Shown here: positions 52,981 to 63,448 of the stretch, piece by piece
Numbering within the stretch: position 1 is the first letter of the stretch
Layout of the letters: the number at the start of each line of letters is the position of its first letter
Assembly (NCBI GenBank): GCA_963757115.1
Contig: CAVWQV010000006.1
Location: 186,001-250,000, forward strand
Origin: CAVWQV01 sp963757115
GTDB taxonomy: Bacteria; Pseudomonadota; Alphaproteobacteria; Acetobacterales; Acetobacteraceae
Length of the DNA stretch: 64,000 nucleotides
Direction: 5' to 3'
Notes under the pieces: generated by a model
What the model saw: the letters and a program-made list of their open reading frames with translations, nothing else
What the model was told of the DNA's origin: nothing
The model's database searches: none
Made by a program: the position numbers and the translations under genes

Positions 52981-55900
52981 ATGTCCCGCCCCCATCTGCT
53001 CGAGGCTCTCCGCGGCCGGGTCCTGCTTTGCGACGGCGCGATCGGAACGCGCGTGCAAGCCATGCCGCTCGATACGGAGGCCGACTTCTGGGGTCGCGAG
53101 AACTGCACGGAGGTGTTGAACCTGTCCCGCCCCGATTTGGTGCGCGACCTCCACCGCGGGTATTTCGAGGCCGGCGCTGATCTGGTGCAGACCAACAGCT
53201 TCGGCGGCTCGCCGATCACCCTGGGCGAGTTCGGCCTCGCCGAGCGGGCGTTCGAGATCAACCGGGTCGCGGCGGAGCTCGCGCGCGAGGCCGCGGCAAT
53301 GTTCGCCGATGGCCGTGACCGCTGGGTGATCGGGTGCATCGGGCCGGGCACCAAGCTGCCGAGCTTGGGCAACATCGCGTACGACCCCCTGGAGGAGGCA
53401 TTGGCCGAGCAGGGTCGAGGGCTCCTGGCTGGCGGCGTGGACGCAATCCTGATCGAGACCTGCCAGGACACTTTGCAGATCAAGGCGGCAGTCAATGGCG
53501 TCAAGCGCGCCCGCGCCGAAGCCGGCACCGACACGCCCATCTTCGTGCAAGGCACGGTTGAGACTACCGGCACTTTGCTGGTTGGCCCCGATATTGCGAC
53601 TGCCGCCACGGTGGTCGACGCGCTCGATGTACCGCTGCTCGGGCTGAACTGCGCCACCGGCCCACAAGAGATGGCCGAGCACGTGCGCTGGCTTGCCGCG
53701 AACTGGCCCGGCCTGTTGTCCGTGCAGCCGAACGCCGGCCTGCCGGAACTCGTGGACGGTCAAACGCGGTATCCGCTTGGCCCCGCCGAGATGGCGAGCT
53801 GGCTGCAACGGTTCGTCGAGGCCGACGGAGTGAACCTGATCGGCGGCTGCTGCGGCACCCACGACGCGCATATCGCGGCACTCGACGCCATGTTGAAGCA
53901 GCGCGGCGATCGCCGTCCGACGCCCGCGTTGCGGACGGCGGTCTGGATGCCGTCCGTCGCGAGCCTGTATCAGCAGGTCCCGTTGCGGCAGGAAAACAGC
54001 TACTTCTCCATCGGCGAGCGCTGCAACGCCAATGGCTCCAAGAAGTGGCGCGAGTTGCAGGAGCGCGGCGACTGGGACGGCTGCGTCGCGATGGGCCGCG
54101 AACAGCTGGGCGAAGGCTCCAACAGCCTCGACGTCTGCACCGCCTTTGTCGGACGGGACGAAACGGCGGAGATGAACGAGGTCATCCGCCGCTTCACCGC
54201 CGCGGTGAACGCGCCGCTGGTGATCGACAGCACCGAAACGCCCGTAATCGAGGCGGCTCTGAAGCTGCACGGCGGCAAGCCCGTCATCAACTCGATCAAC
54301 TTCGAGGATGGCGAGAAGGCGGCCTCCGAGCGGCTCGAGCTTGCGCGAAAGTTCGGCGCCGCCGTGATCGCACTCACCATTGACGAGACGGGGATGGCGA
54401 AGACCGCCGATGCCAAGCTCGCGGTGGCGCGCCGGCTGGTGGATTTTGCTTGCAACAGATACGGGCTGCCACAATCGGACCTGCTGATCGATCCGCTCAC
54501 CTTCACTATCGCGACCGGCAACGAGGACGACCGCAAGCTCGGGCAATGGACGCTCGAGGGTATCCGCATGATCCGCGACGCGTTTCCCGACATCCAGATC
54601 ATTCTCGGCCTGTCCAACATCAGCTTCGGCCTCAACCCGGCGGCGCGCGCGGTCCTGAACTCGGTGTTCCTCGACCACGCGGTGCGCGCGGGCATGACGG
54701 GTGCGATCGTGCACGTGTCCAAGATCCGCCCGCTGCATCTGCTGGCGCCGGAGGAAGTGCAGGTTGCCGAGGATCTGATCTTCGATCGCCGACGCGAAGG
54801 TTATGACCCGCTGCAGCGGGTGCTGGAGCTGTTCGCCGACCGCAAGGCCGCGGACGCGACAGTCAAGCAGCGCGCCGATACTGTGGAGGGGCGGCTGCGC
54901 GACCGCATCGTGGACGGCGACCGCAAGGGCCTCACCGACGATCTCGATGACGCTTTGCGCTCGATGCCGGCGCTCGACATCATCAACAACGTCCTGCTGG
55001 ACGGCATGAAGGTGGTGGGCGACCTGTTCGGCGCGGGCAAGATGCAGCTGCCGTTCGTGCTGCAATCGGCGGAAACGATGAAGGCCGCCGTCGCGCATCT
55101 CGAGCCGCACATGGAGCGCGTGGAAGGGCAGGAGAAGGGCACGGTCGTGCTCGCCACCGTCAGGGGCGACGTGCATGACATCGGCAAGAATCTGGTCGAC
55201 ATCATTCTGACCAACAACGGGTATCGCGTGGTCAATCTCGGCATCAAAGTGCCGCTCGCAGATATGTTGCACGCCGCGCGCGAGAACCGGGCGCACGCCA
55301 TCGGCATGTCGGGGTTGCTGGTGAAATCCACTGTGGTGATGCGCGAGAACCTAGAGGAGATGTCGCGCCAAGGCGTCGAGATCCCGGTCATGCTGGGCGG
55401 CGCGGCGCTGACCCGCAACTATGTCGAGGAGGATTGCGCACGGGCCTATGCGTGCGGCCGCGTCGCCTACGCCCGCGACGCGTTCGACGGCCTGCACCTG
55501 ATGGAGAAGGTGACAGGCAACGGCTTCGACGACTACCTCGCCGCCGTGCAAGCCAAGCGTGCGGGAAAGGCGCGCAACACCGCGCGCACCCTGGGCGCGG
55601 CCGACGTCCGCGCGTTCCGCCCGGTCGATGTCGCTGCGGTGCGCGAACGACGGCGACGGCTCACGCATGATCTGCCGGTCATCGAGCCGCCGTTCTGGGG
55701 CGCCCGCGTCATCGAGGCGGCGCCGCGCGCGATCGTGCCGTTCGTCAACGAGCGCAGCCTGTATCAATTCCAGTGGGGGTTCCGGAAGCAGGGCCGCTCG
55801 CTCGACGATTTCCTCGGCTGGGCCAAGCAGGAGCTGCGCCCGGTGATGCGCCGCGTGCTCGGCATGTGCGACGCCGAACGCATCCTTCGCCCGCAGGCGG

Positions 55901-56466
55901 CCTATGGCTACTGGAAGGCTGCCGGCCAGGGCAACGATTTGCTGGTGTTCGACAAGGACGGCGCCACGGAGCTTTGCCGTTTCACTCTGCCGCGTCAGCC
56001 GCGCGAGGACGGCGAATGCATCGCCGACTTCTTCCGCGACGTGGACGAGGCCGAGCGCGACGTGATCGGCTTGCAGGTGGTTACGGTGGGGGAGCACGCG
56101 AGCGAGGTGGCGCGCGCCTGGTTCGACGACAACCGCTACCAGGACTATCTGTACCTGCACGGGCTGTCGGTGGAGATGGCGGAGGCGATGGCGGAATACG
56201 TGCACAAGCGCATCCGCGCCGAGCTGGGCTTCGCCGGTGAGGACGACCGCGAGATGGAACGGATGCTGGCGCAGGGCTATCGCGGCTCGCGCTACTCGTT
56301 CGGCTACCCGGCCTGCCCCAAAGTGGAGGACCAGGCGTCGTTGCTGGCGCTGCTCGGCGCCGAGCGGCTCGGCATCTCGCTGTCGGACGAGTGGCAGCTG
56401 CACCCGGAGCAGTCCACCAGCGCGATCGTGGTGCTAAATCCCCGGGCAAAATACTTTTCGGTGTAG
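52981..56466 (+). CDS. metH: Cobalamin-dependent methionine synthase
   Basis: A 1161-residue enzyme that methylates homocysteine using methyl-tetrahydrofolate and B12. Domain order is complete: homocysteine domain (zinc ligands Cys 224, 290, 291 in LNCATG and GGCCGTHD), pterin-binding domain (SIGERCNANGSKKW to HVSKIRPLHLL, about 340-640), cap and cobalamin domain with the DxHxxG motif VRGDVHDIGKNLVDIIL near 730, and the C-terminal activation domain with the SAM-binding RGSRYSFGYPACP. GGAGGAGCG just before the ATG is a strong Shine-Dalgarno. No frame breaks in 3.5 kb. Probably repressed by the upstream ArsR fusion; no room for a B12 riboswitch in the 9-bp gap. Confidence 0.96.
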   Translation: MSRPHLLEALRGRVLLCDGAIGTRVQAMPLDTEADFWGRENCTEVLNLSRPDLVRDLHRGYFEAGADLVQTNSFGGSPITLGEFGLAERAFEINRVAAELAREAAAMFADGRDRWVIGCIGPGTKLPSLGNIAYDPLEEALAEQGRGLLAGGVDAILIETCQDTLQIKAAVNGVKRARAEAGTDTPIFVQGTVETTGTLLVGPDIATAATVVDALDVPLLGLNCATGPQEMAEHVRWLAANWPGLLSVQPNAGLPELVDGQTRYPLGPAEMASWLQRFVEADGVNLIGGCCGTHDAHIAALDAMLKQRGDRRPTPALRTAVWMPSVASLYQQVPLRQENSYFSIGERCNANGSKKWRELQERGDWDGCVAMGREQLGEGSNSLDVCTAFVGRDETAEMNEVIRRFTAAVNAPLVIDSTETPVIEAALKLHGGKPVINSINFEDGEKAASERLELARKFGAAVIALTIDETGMAKTADAKLAVARRLVDFACNRYGLPQSDLLIDPLTFTIATGNEDDRKLGQWTLEGIRMIRDAFPDIQIILGLSNISFGLNPAARAVLNSVFLDHAVRAGMTGAIVHVSKIRPLHLLAPEEVQVAEDLIFDRRREGYDPLQRVLELFADRKAADATVKQRADTVEGRLRDRIVDGDRKGLTDDLDDALRSMPALDIINNVLLDGMKVVGDLFGAGKMQLPFVLQSAETMKAAVAHLEPHMERVEGQEKGTVVLATVRGDVHDIGKNLVDIILTNNGYRVVNLGIKVPLADMLHAARENRAHAIGMSGLLVKSTVVMRENLEEMSRQGVEIPVMLGGAALTRNYVEEDCARAYACGRVAYARDAFDGLHLMEKVTGNGFDDYLAAVQAKRAGKARNTARTLGAADVRAFRPVDVAAVRERRRRLTHDLPVIEPPFWGARVIEAAPRAIVPFVNERSLYQFQWGFRKQGRSLDDFLGWAKQELRPVMRRVLGMCDAERILRPQAAYGYWKAAGQGNDLLVFDKDGATELCRFTLPRQPREDGECIADFFRDVDEAERDVIGLQVVTVGEHASEVARAWFDDNRYQDYLYLHGLSVEMAEAMAEYVHKRIRAELGFAGEDDREMERMLAQGYRGSRYSFGYPACPKVEDQASLLALLGAERLGISLSDEWQLHPEQSTSAIVVLNPRAKYFSV

Positions 56467-56560
56467 CCGCCCGGCTTCACCGACCCGACTTCCCGCCGCC
56501 CTGGACCACGACCGGCCGCTCCGCCAAACTCCCCGGCCGACATGAGGGGGAACAGAGCCG

Positions 56561-56971
56561 ATGCTGGAACCGGGACGCGCGAAACCTGTGCCCACGCCGG
56601 AAACCCAGCATTTCTGGGACGGCACCAAGGCCGGCGAGCTCCGGCTGCAGCGGGACAACAGCACCGGGAAAGCCTACTTCCCGCCGCGCCCGTTCGCGCC
56701 CGAAACGGGATCGACCGACGTGAGCTGGTTCAAGGCGAGCGGGCGCGCCACCCTCTACAGCTACGTCATCCACCATCGCCCGGTGCCGGGCTTTACGCCG
56801 CCATACGCCATCGCGGTCGTGGAACTCGAGGAAGGGCCGCGCATGATGACCAACATCGTCGACTGTCCGCAAACGCCCGAAGCGTTGCAGCTCGATATGC
56901 CGCTGGAAGTCGTGTTCGAGAAGCTGGACGACGACATCACACTCCCCCTGTTCCGTCCGGCGAAGGGATAA
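56561..56971 (+). CDS. DUF35-type OB-fold protein lacking zinc-ribbon cysteines
   Basis: A 136-residue protein of the DUF35/OB-fold acyl-CoA-associated family, which acts as a subunit with thiolase-like proteins. QHFWDGTKAGELRLQ and ASGRATLYSYVIHHRPVPGF are typical, as is PYAIAVVELEEGPRMM. The family usually carries a rubredoxin-like C-x2-C...C-x2-C ribbon between these segments; here the stretch RDNSTGKAYFPPRPFAPETG keeps the surrounding pattern but has no cysteine. The thiolase-like partner follows 5 bp downstream. AGGGGGAA is about 10 bases before the ATG. Confidence 0.83.
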   Translation: MLEPGRAKPVPTPETQHFWDGTKAGELRLQRDNSTGKAYFPPRPFAPETGSTDVSWFKASGRATLYSYVIHHRPVPGFTPPYAIAVVELEEGPRMMTNIVDCPQTPEALQLDMPLEVVFEKLDDDITLPLFRPAKG

Positions 56972-56976
56972 GCGCC

Positions 56977-58119
56977 ATGGGAGCAAGATCGGTCGCCATC
57001 GTCGGCGCTTCGGAGACCTCCAAGCTCGGCGTCGTGCCGGACATGTCGCAAATCCAGCTGCACGCGGATGCGGCGCTGCTTGCGATGAGGGACGCGGGCC
57101 TCAAGCCCACCGACATCGACGGGGTCGCGACCGCCGTCGAGGCCCCGCAGCAGATCGCACACTATCTCGGCATCACGCCCACCTGGGTGGACGGCACCTC
57201 CGTCGGCGGCTGCTCGTTCATGATCCACCTGCGCCACGCCGCCGCCGCGATCGAGGCGGGGCTGGCGAAAACTATCCTCATCACGCACGGCGAAAGCGGG
57301 CGCTCGCGCGTCGGCCAGCCCGGGCGGTCGGTGCCGGCCAGCAGCCTCAACGGCCAATTCGAGCAGCCGTTCGGCCCGCTCGGCCCGCCGACCATGTTCC
57401 CGATCCCGGTGCTGCGGTTCATGAAGCGCTACGGTGTGACGCACGAGCAGATCGCAATGGTGTCGGTGGTGCAGCGCGAATGGGCGGCGAAGAACCCGCG
57501 CGCGACGTTCAAGGACCCGATCACCGTCGATGACGTGCTGAACTCGCGCATGATCGCGTACCCGTTCCGCTTGCTGCAATGCTGTCTGGTCACCGATGGC
57601 GGCGGGGCGCTGATCGTCACGCATCGTGATCGTGCGCGCGACTTCCCGCAGAAGCCCGTCTACGTGCTCGGCACCGGCGAAAGCGTGGAAACGCCAATGA
57701 TTTCGCAGATGAAGGATTTCACCTCCTCGCGCGCGTTCAGCGTGGCGGGGCCGACGGCGTTCAAGGAGGCCGGCATCACGCACGGCGACGTCGATCACCT
57801 GATGATCTACGACGCCTTCGCGCATCTGCCGATCTACGGGCTCGAGGACCTCGGCTTCGTCGGGCGCGGGGAAGGCGCGGCGTTCATTGCGGATCGCAAC
57901 ACCGCGCCCGGCAGCAAGCTGCCGGTGAACACCAACGGCGGCGGCCTGTCTTACATGCATTCCGGCATGTACGGGATGTACGCGCTGCAGGAGAGTGTCA
58001 GGCAGATGCGCGGCATCGCTCCGGCGCAGATCGAGGGGGCGAAGATCTCCGTCTGTCACGGCGTCGGTGGCATGTTCGCCGCTTCGGGCACGATCGTTTT
58101 CAGCAATCAAGTGCCCTGA
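56977..58119 (+). CDS. Thiolase-like acetyl-CoA acetyltransferase / lipid-transfer protein
   Basis: A 380-residue thiolase-superfamily protein of the SCP-x/nonspecific lipid-transfer group. SVAIVGASETSKLG opens it; the usual nucleophilic cysteine region is GTSVGGCSFMIHLRHAAAAI (Cys near 77), NTNGGGLSYMHSGMYGMYAL carries a histidine, and the C-terminal CHGVGGMFAASGTIVFS holds the second catalytic-like Cys/His pair. In this group with a DUF35 partner, the complex often does retro-aldol or thiolytic side-chain cleavage rather than condensation. It follows the DUF35 gene by 5 bp and precedes a CoA-transferase by 1 bp, one operon for degradation of an acyl-CoA. Confidence 0.88.
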   Translation: MGARSVAIVGASETSKLGVVPDMSQIQLHADAALLAMRDAGLKPTDIDGVATAVEAPQQIAHYLGITPTWVDGTSVGGCSFMIHLRHAAAAIEAGLAKTILITHGESGRSRVGQPGRSVPASSLNGQFEQPFGPLGPPTMFPIPVLRFMKRYGVTHEQIAMVSVVQREWAAKNPRATFKDPITVDDVLNSRMIAYPFRLLQCCLVTDGGGALIVTHRDRARDFPQKPVYVLGTGESVETPMISQMKDFTSSRAFSVAGPTAFKEAGITHGDVDHLMIYDAFAHLPIYGLEDLGFVGRGEGAAFIADRNTAPGSKLPVNTNGGGLSYMHSGMYGMYALQESVRQMRGIAPAQIEGAKISVCHGVGGMFAASGTIVFSNQVP

Positions 58120-58120
58120 C

Positions 58121-59440
58121 ATGCGCGACGGCGAAGCGCGGCTATTCGAGGGCTTGCGCGTCATCGACTGCGCGAGCTACATCGCCGCCCCCGCCGCGGC
58201 GACCATCCTTGGCGATTTCGGCGCGGACGTCGTCAAGGTGGAGCCGCCGGGGAGGGGCGATGCGTATCGCGGGCTCGGCGACATTCCCGGGATGCCCGTG
58301 GGCAGCACCGAGGACTGGGCGTGGCTGCTCACCGGGCGCAACAAACGGAGCCTCGCGATCGACCTCAAGCACGAGGCGGGGCAGGCGGCGCTGCATCGGC
58401 TGGTGGACGGGGCCGACGTGTTCATCACCAACTATCCGCTGGGCGTCCGACAGCGGCTCGGGATCGACGCGGCGGCTCTGTGCGGGCGCAACGAGCGGCT
58501 GATTTACGGCTCCTTCACCGCGTATGGCGAAGTCGGCGCGGAGGCCGAGAAGACCGGCTTCGATTCGACCGCCTATTGGGCGCGCTCGGGGCTGATGGAC
58601 CTGGTCAAACCCGACCCGGACGCAGCACCGGCGCGTTCCCTGCCAGGTATGGGCGACCATCCGAGCGCATCCTCGCTGTATGGCGCGATCGTGACCGGCC
58701 TGTATCGGCGCGAGCGTACCGGGCGGGGCGGGGTTGTCAGCACCTCGCTGCTCGCCAACGGCGTGTGGGCCAATGGCTGCTTCGTCCAGGCCAAGCTCTG
58801 CGGCGCTCACGTCGTCCGCCGGCCGCCGCGCGACGCCATGCCGAACGCTTGCACGAACATGTATCGCTGCCGCGATGGGCGCTGGTTCATGCTGACTGTG
58901 CTGAACGAGGAGCGCCAGTTTGCCCCATTGCTCGCCGCGCTCGAGCAGACCGACCTGCTCAGTGACGCCCGTTTCGCAACGTTGCCGGCCCGACACAAGA
59001 ATGCACGCGCCCTCATCGCGATCTTCGACGCGGCGTTCGGCACGCACGACCTCGCCACCTGGCGCGCGCGCCTTGACGCGGCCGGGATCACCTTTGGCAT
59101 CGTCGGCACGCTCGATGACATGCTTGCTGACCAACAGATGCGGGATGCCGACGTGCTGGTGCCGCTCGAGGGCGAGGACCTGCTTACTGTCGGCAGCGCG
59201 TTCCACGTCGCGGGCGAGCGCAAGGTGGCGGCGCGTCGTGGCGGTGCGGTGGGCGAGCATAGCGAGGCGGTGCTCCGCGAGGCGGGCTATGACGCGGACG
59301 AGATCGCGCGGTTGCGTGCAACTCGGCGTGCTTGGCTGAGAGCAGAGGAATCCCCGCGCGCCTCGAGACGAAGCGGAGGCGATGAACGTTGCGCATCTGG
59401 AGCTTGGTTTCTGGCTTGGCGCTCGGTGCGTGCTCGGTAG
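58121..59440 (+). CDS. CaiB/BaiF family III CoA-transferase
   Basis: A 439-residue enzyme that moves CoA between carboxylates. LFEGLRVIDCASYIAAPAAA, FGADVVKVEPPGRGDAYRG and LLTGRNKRSLAIDLKHEAGQ are the family N-terminus; the catalytic aspartate is expected in EKTGFDSTAYWARSGLM (about residue 150), and the hinge has GDHPSASSLYGAIVTGLYRR. The ATG at 58121 is directly after the thiolase stop. The last 17 residues overlap the next gene by 52 bp and look unlike the family, so the true end may have been nearer 59380 before a base change. Confidence 0.9.
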   Translation: MRDGEARLFEGLRVIDCASYIAAPAAATILGDFGADVVKVEPPGRGDAYRGLGDIPGMPVGSTEDWAWLLTGRNKRSLAIDLKHEAGQAALHRLVDGADVFITNYPLGVRQRLGIDAAALCGRNERLIYGSFTAYGEVGAEAEKTGFDSTAYWARSGLMDLVKPDPDAAPARSLPGMGDHPSASSLYGAIVTGLYRRERTGRGGVVSTSLLANGVWANGCFVQAKLCGAHVVRRPPRDAMPNACTNMYRCRDGRWFMLTVLNEERQFAPLLAALEQTDLLSDARFATLPARHKNARALIAIFDAAFGTHDLATWRARLDAAGITFGIVGTLDDMLADQQMRDADVLVPLEGEDLLTVGSAFHVAGERKVAARRGGAVGEHSEAVLREAGYDADEIARLRATRRAWLRAEESPRASRRSGGDERCASGAWFLAWRSVRAR

Positions 59441-60021
59441 TGGGCATCCGCAGCGGAACGGAAGAGCCGCGCTACGACGTGGTCGCGCATGTCGGGCCGG
59501 TCGAAATCCGGCAATACGCGGCGCGGATCGCGGCCGATACGGTTGTCAGCGGTGACGAGGAGGCGAGCCGCAGTGCCGGGTTTCGACGGCTCGCCAGCTA
59601 CATCTTCGGCGCCAACCGGAGCCGGACGGAAATTGCGATGACGGCGCCCGTATCACAACAGGTCAGCCGTTCCGAGACCGTCGCCATGACCGACCCCGTC
59701 GCGCAAGCGCGAGACCCGTCGGGCGCGTGGCATATCCGCTTCTTCATGCCGTCGAAATACACGATGGAAAGCTTGCCGACCCCCGACAACGCTTCGGTGA
59801 AGCTCATGCCGGTGCCGCCTGCGCTCATGGCCGTTTATCGCTTCTCCGGGTCGATCGACCCGAGCGCGGTCGCCACAGCGCGCCGCACGTTGATCGCGCG
59901 GCTGGATGGCAGCGCCTGGAGGATCATCGGTGAGCCGGTCAGCTGGTTCTACGATCCGCCATGGACGCTACCGCCCTTCCGACGCAACGAGGTTGCGGTC
60001 GCGGTCGACCGCGCCCCGTGA
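59389..60021 (+). CDS. SOUL-family heme-binding lipoprotein
   Basis: A 210-residue protein. MRIWSLVSGLALGACSVVG is a lipoprotein signal with the lipobox LGAC (Cys near 15). The mature part has the SOUL/HBP pattern EPRYDVVAHVGPVEIRQYAA, FRRLASYIFGANR, IAMTAPVSQQ, WHIRFFMPSKYTMESLP and FSGSIDPS. Family members bind heme or tetrapyrroles; the bacterial role is not established. The start is a TTG at 59389, chosen because GGAGG lies 9 bases upstream and no ATG in frame fits. It overlaps the CoA-transferase by 52 bp, unusual for unrelated functions. Confidence 0.85.
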   Translation: MRIWSLVSGLALGACSVVGIRSGTEEPRYDVVAHVGPVEIRQYAARIAADTVVSGDEEASRSAGFRRLASYIFGANRSRTEIAMTAPVSQQVSRSETVAMTDPVAQARDPSGAWHIRFFMPSKYTMESLPTPDNASVKLMPVPPALMAVYRFSGSIDPSAVATARRTLIARLDGSAWRIIGEPVSWFYDPPWTLPPFRRNEVAVAVDRAP

Positions 60022-60055
60022 ACGCGCTCGCGGCTTCGGTTGGTCGTGACTTCGG

Positions 60056-61477
60056 TCAGAAGCTCAACACGAAGTCGCTGCCGAAGGTGAATGCACCGCG
60101 ATCGGTCCCATTGTTGAACGGCCGCGTATTGGTCAGCGCGTAGTCGTAGCGCACTTCCGGCCGGATCAGCAGGCCCGATACGGCGCTCGAGACCACACCG
60201 GGCAAAGTCGGCTTCCAAGTGAGGCCGAGGGTAATTTCGCTGTACGTGGTGGGCCCGGCCGTCACCACGCCGGCCGCCGGAAAGCCGAGCTGCACGTTGA
60301 CGAAATCGTGGTAGCCGCGGAAACCGGCGACAAAGAACCCGTTGTCGTCCCGGTAGATCTCGCCGCGCGCGTTGAGGGCCACATGGTCGTTCAGCGCGTA
60401 GCTGGCATATTGCGCGCCGCCGAACGCATTCACCGGTCCGTTGCCGAAGCCGAAATCGTCGCGGACGAGGTTGAATTCGGTGGTCAGGGTCAGCTTGTCG
60501 GACGCCTTGTAGGTGATCACGGCGTCATTGAAGTAGCGGTAGTAGCCGTCCGCATTCGGGACGGTGCGCGAAGGGTTTTCCGGGCCGATGTGGGTGAGGG
60601 CGAGGACGGTCAGGTTGCCGCCGAGGAACGTCAGGTTGAAACCCGCGGTACCCGCCGCTGCTGTGTTCTGGTCACCCTGGCCGACCGTGGTGTTAGCGCC
60701 GCTGTCCACGCCGAGATAGACGTCGACCACCGGCGTGACATGCGCGACGGCGAGGCCTCCGAACGACACGAACGGCAGGCCGAAGTTGAAGATGTATGAG
60801 TGCGAGTAGAAGGGGTTGGTGGACGGGTCGATCGTCTCGAAGCCGAGCGGCGTGGGAAACTGCCCGGCCTTGACGTCGATACCGCCCGGAGTGAGCCAGG
60901 GCAGGTGGGCCGTGACGTTGGCTTCAATGAAGGCGAGCTGATATTTGCTCGCGAACGTTCGGTTCAGCTCCCCCAGGAACTGCACGTAACGCGCGTCGGT
61001 TCCGTAGAGCGCGGAAACCTTGAAGCCGAAATCATAGTCGGTCGCCTTAGGGTCGATTGCGCGCTGAGCGGTAAGCAGCGCCTGGTTCATCACGAACTGG
61101 TTCGCCCGGTCGGTGAACAGCTGGCCGAAATTGAGGCCGTTGCCCGGGTTGACCGGATTGATGATGGCACCCCCCTCGAACTGCGCGCTGAGCTTGATGC
61201 CGCCGACCCAGGATGTCGGCGCCGCGGGGGCCGCCGCCGTGTCAGTGGTCTTGGCGGGCTCGCCGGGCTTGGGCTCGTTGGTCGGCGCGGCTTGCGGCGA
61301 CGGCACGGCCCCCGTCGAGGGGGAGGCGCCTGCGGCGGGAGCGGCACCTACCGGCGCGGTGCCCGCCGGCCCCGTGTCCGAAGGCGCTGTTTGCGCCGTT
61401 GCGGGTCCGCTCGCCAGCGCGAGCAGGGAGCAGGATAGCAGCCACCAGGCAGTCGCTCCGGATGTGCGTTTCATCAC
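60056..61477 (-). CDS. Outer-membrane beta-barrel porin (porin-2/BBP2-like)
   Basis: A 473-residue precursor. A signal peptide (to about residue 29, ATAQ) is followed by a long Ala/Pro/Gly/Thr-rich, low-complexity linker (30-88), then a barrel with many alternating strands: SWVGGIKLSAQFEGGAIIN, VDVKAGQFPTPLGFET-like DVKAGQFPTPLGFETID, YSHSYIFNFGLPF, and the closing FTFGSDFVLSF that ends in Phe as outer-membrane proteins do. The GQFPTPLGFE segment marks the putative beta-barrel porin-2 family. It lies downstream of amtB with a hairpin between; solute unknown, though the neighbourhood is nitrogen assimilation. Confidence 0.85.
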   Translation of the reverse strand: MMKRTSGATAWWLLSCSLLALASGPATAQTAPSDTGPAGTAPVGAAPAAGASPSTGAVPSPQAAPTNEPKPGEPAKTTDTAAAPAAPTSWVGGIKLSAQFEGGAIINPVNPGNGLNFGQLFTDRANQFVMNQALLTAQRAIDPKATDYDFGFKVSALYGTDARYVQFLGELNRTFASKYQLAFIEANVTAHLPWLTPGGIDVKAGQFPTPLGFETIDPSTNPFYSHSYIFNFGLPFVSFGGLAVAHVTPVVDVYLGVDSGANTTVGQGDQNTAAAGTAGFNLTFLGGNLTVLALTHIGPENPSRTVPNADGYYRYFNDAVITYKASDKLTLTTEFNLVRDDFGFGNGPVNAFGGAQYASYALNDHVALNARGEIYRDDNGFFVAGFRGYHDFVNVQLGFPAAGVVTAGPTTYSEITLGLTWKPTLPGVVSSAVSGLLIRPEVRYDYALTNTRPFNNGTDRGAFTFGSDFVLSF

Positions 61478-61540
61478 TCTGATCCGACTTCTTTGCTTTC
61501 AGTGATTGCGTAGGTGCGGCTTCTTGATCCGCGTAGATGC

Positions 61541-61572
61541 GGCAAGGGCGACCGCGGGGAGCCGCCCTTGCC
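61541..61572 (-). terminator. Hairpin between amtB and porin gene
   Basis: GGCAAGGGCG and CGCCCTTGCC form a perfect 10-bp stem with a 12-base loop, 8 bp after the amtB stop. No T run follows on the minus strand, so it may act as a weak or Rho-aided terminator or protect the glnK-amtB transcript end. Confidence 0.5.
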
Positions 61573-61579
61573 GGTTTCT

Positions 61580-62996
<1,417 letters not shown>

Positions 62997-63022
62997 CGGA
63001 CTCGTTTCCTTGCCAATCATCT

Positions 63023-63361
63023 TCATAGTGCTTCGTTGTCGATCTCGCCGGTGCGGATGCGGATGGCGCGATCGATGTCCAGAACGAAGATCTTTCCATC
63101 ACCGATCTTGCCGGTGTGCGCCGACCGGCTGATGGCTTCGACGACGGAGTTGGCGAGGTCGGACGGTACCACGACCTCGATCTTCACCTTGGGCAGGAAG
63201 CTCACGTGGTATTCGGCGCCACGATAGATCTCGGTTTGGCCTTTCTGCCTACCGAACCCCTTCACCTCGGAGACTGTGAGACCTTGTACGCCCAGCGGAG
63301 TTAATGCCTCGCGCACATCATCGAGCTTGAATGGCTTGATGATGGCCATGATCAGTTTCAT
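63023..63361 (-). CDS. glnK: PII nitrogen regulatory protein GlnK
   Basis: A 112-residue PII signal protein. MKLIMAIIKPFKLDDVREAL begins it; the T-loop is QTEIYRGAEYHVSFLPK with the uridylylation tyrosine at position 51, and the C-loop is GKIGDGKIFVLDIDRAIRIR. It senses 2-oxoglutarate and ATP/ADP and blocks AmtB when unmodified. The ATG at 63361 is the family start; in-frame upstream sequence to 63430 is unlike PII. amtB follows directly, and a sigma-54-type promoter lies 72 bp upstream. Confidence 0.95.
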   Translation of the reverse strand: MKLIMAIIKPFKLDDVREALTPLGVQGLTVSEVKGFGRQKGQTEIYRGAEYHVSFLPKVKIEVVVPSDLANSVVEAISRSAHTGKIGDGKIFVLDIDRAIRIRTGEIDNEAL

Positions 63362-63432
63362 GTCGTTGCCCTTTGATCCATTGTTCCCGTCCTGATAAGC
63401 CGTCACGCGTCGGCGCGAGCTGCACTTCATCT

Positions 63433-63448
63433 ATCAAGAAGCGTGCCA
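63433..63448 (-). promoter_or_regulatory. Candidate sigma-54 promoter for glnK-amtB
   Basis: Read on the minus strand: TGGCACG, CTTC, TTGAT. This matches the -24/-12 consensus TGGCACG-N4-TTGCW with one mismatch at the -12 element. Transcription would start near 63423, about 60 bases before glnK. Sigma-54 with NtrC drives glnK-amtB in many proteobacteria. I saw no clear NtrC site upstream. Confidence 0.6.
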
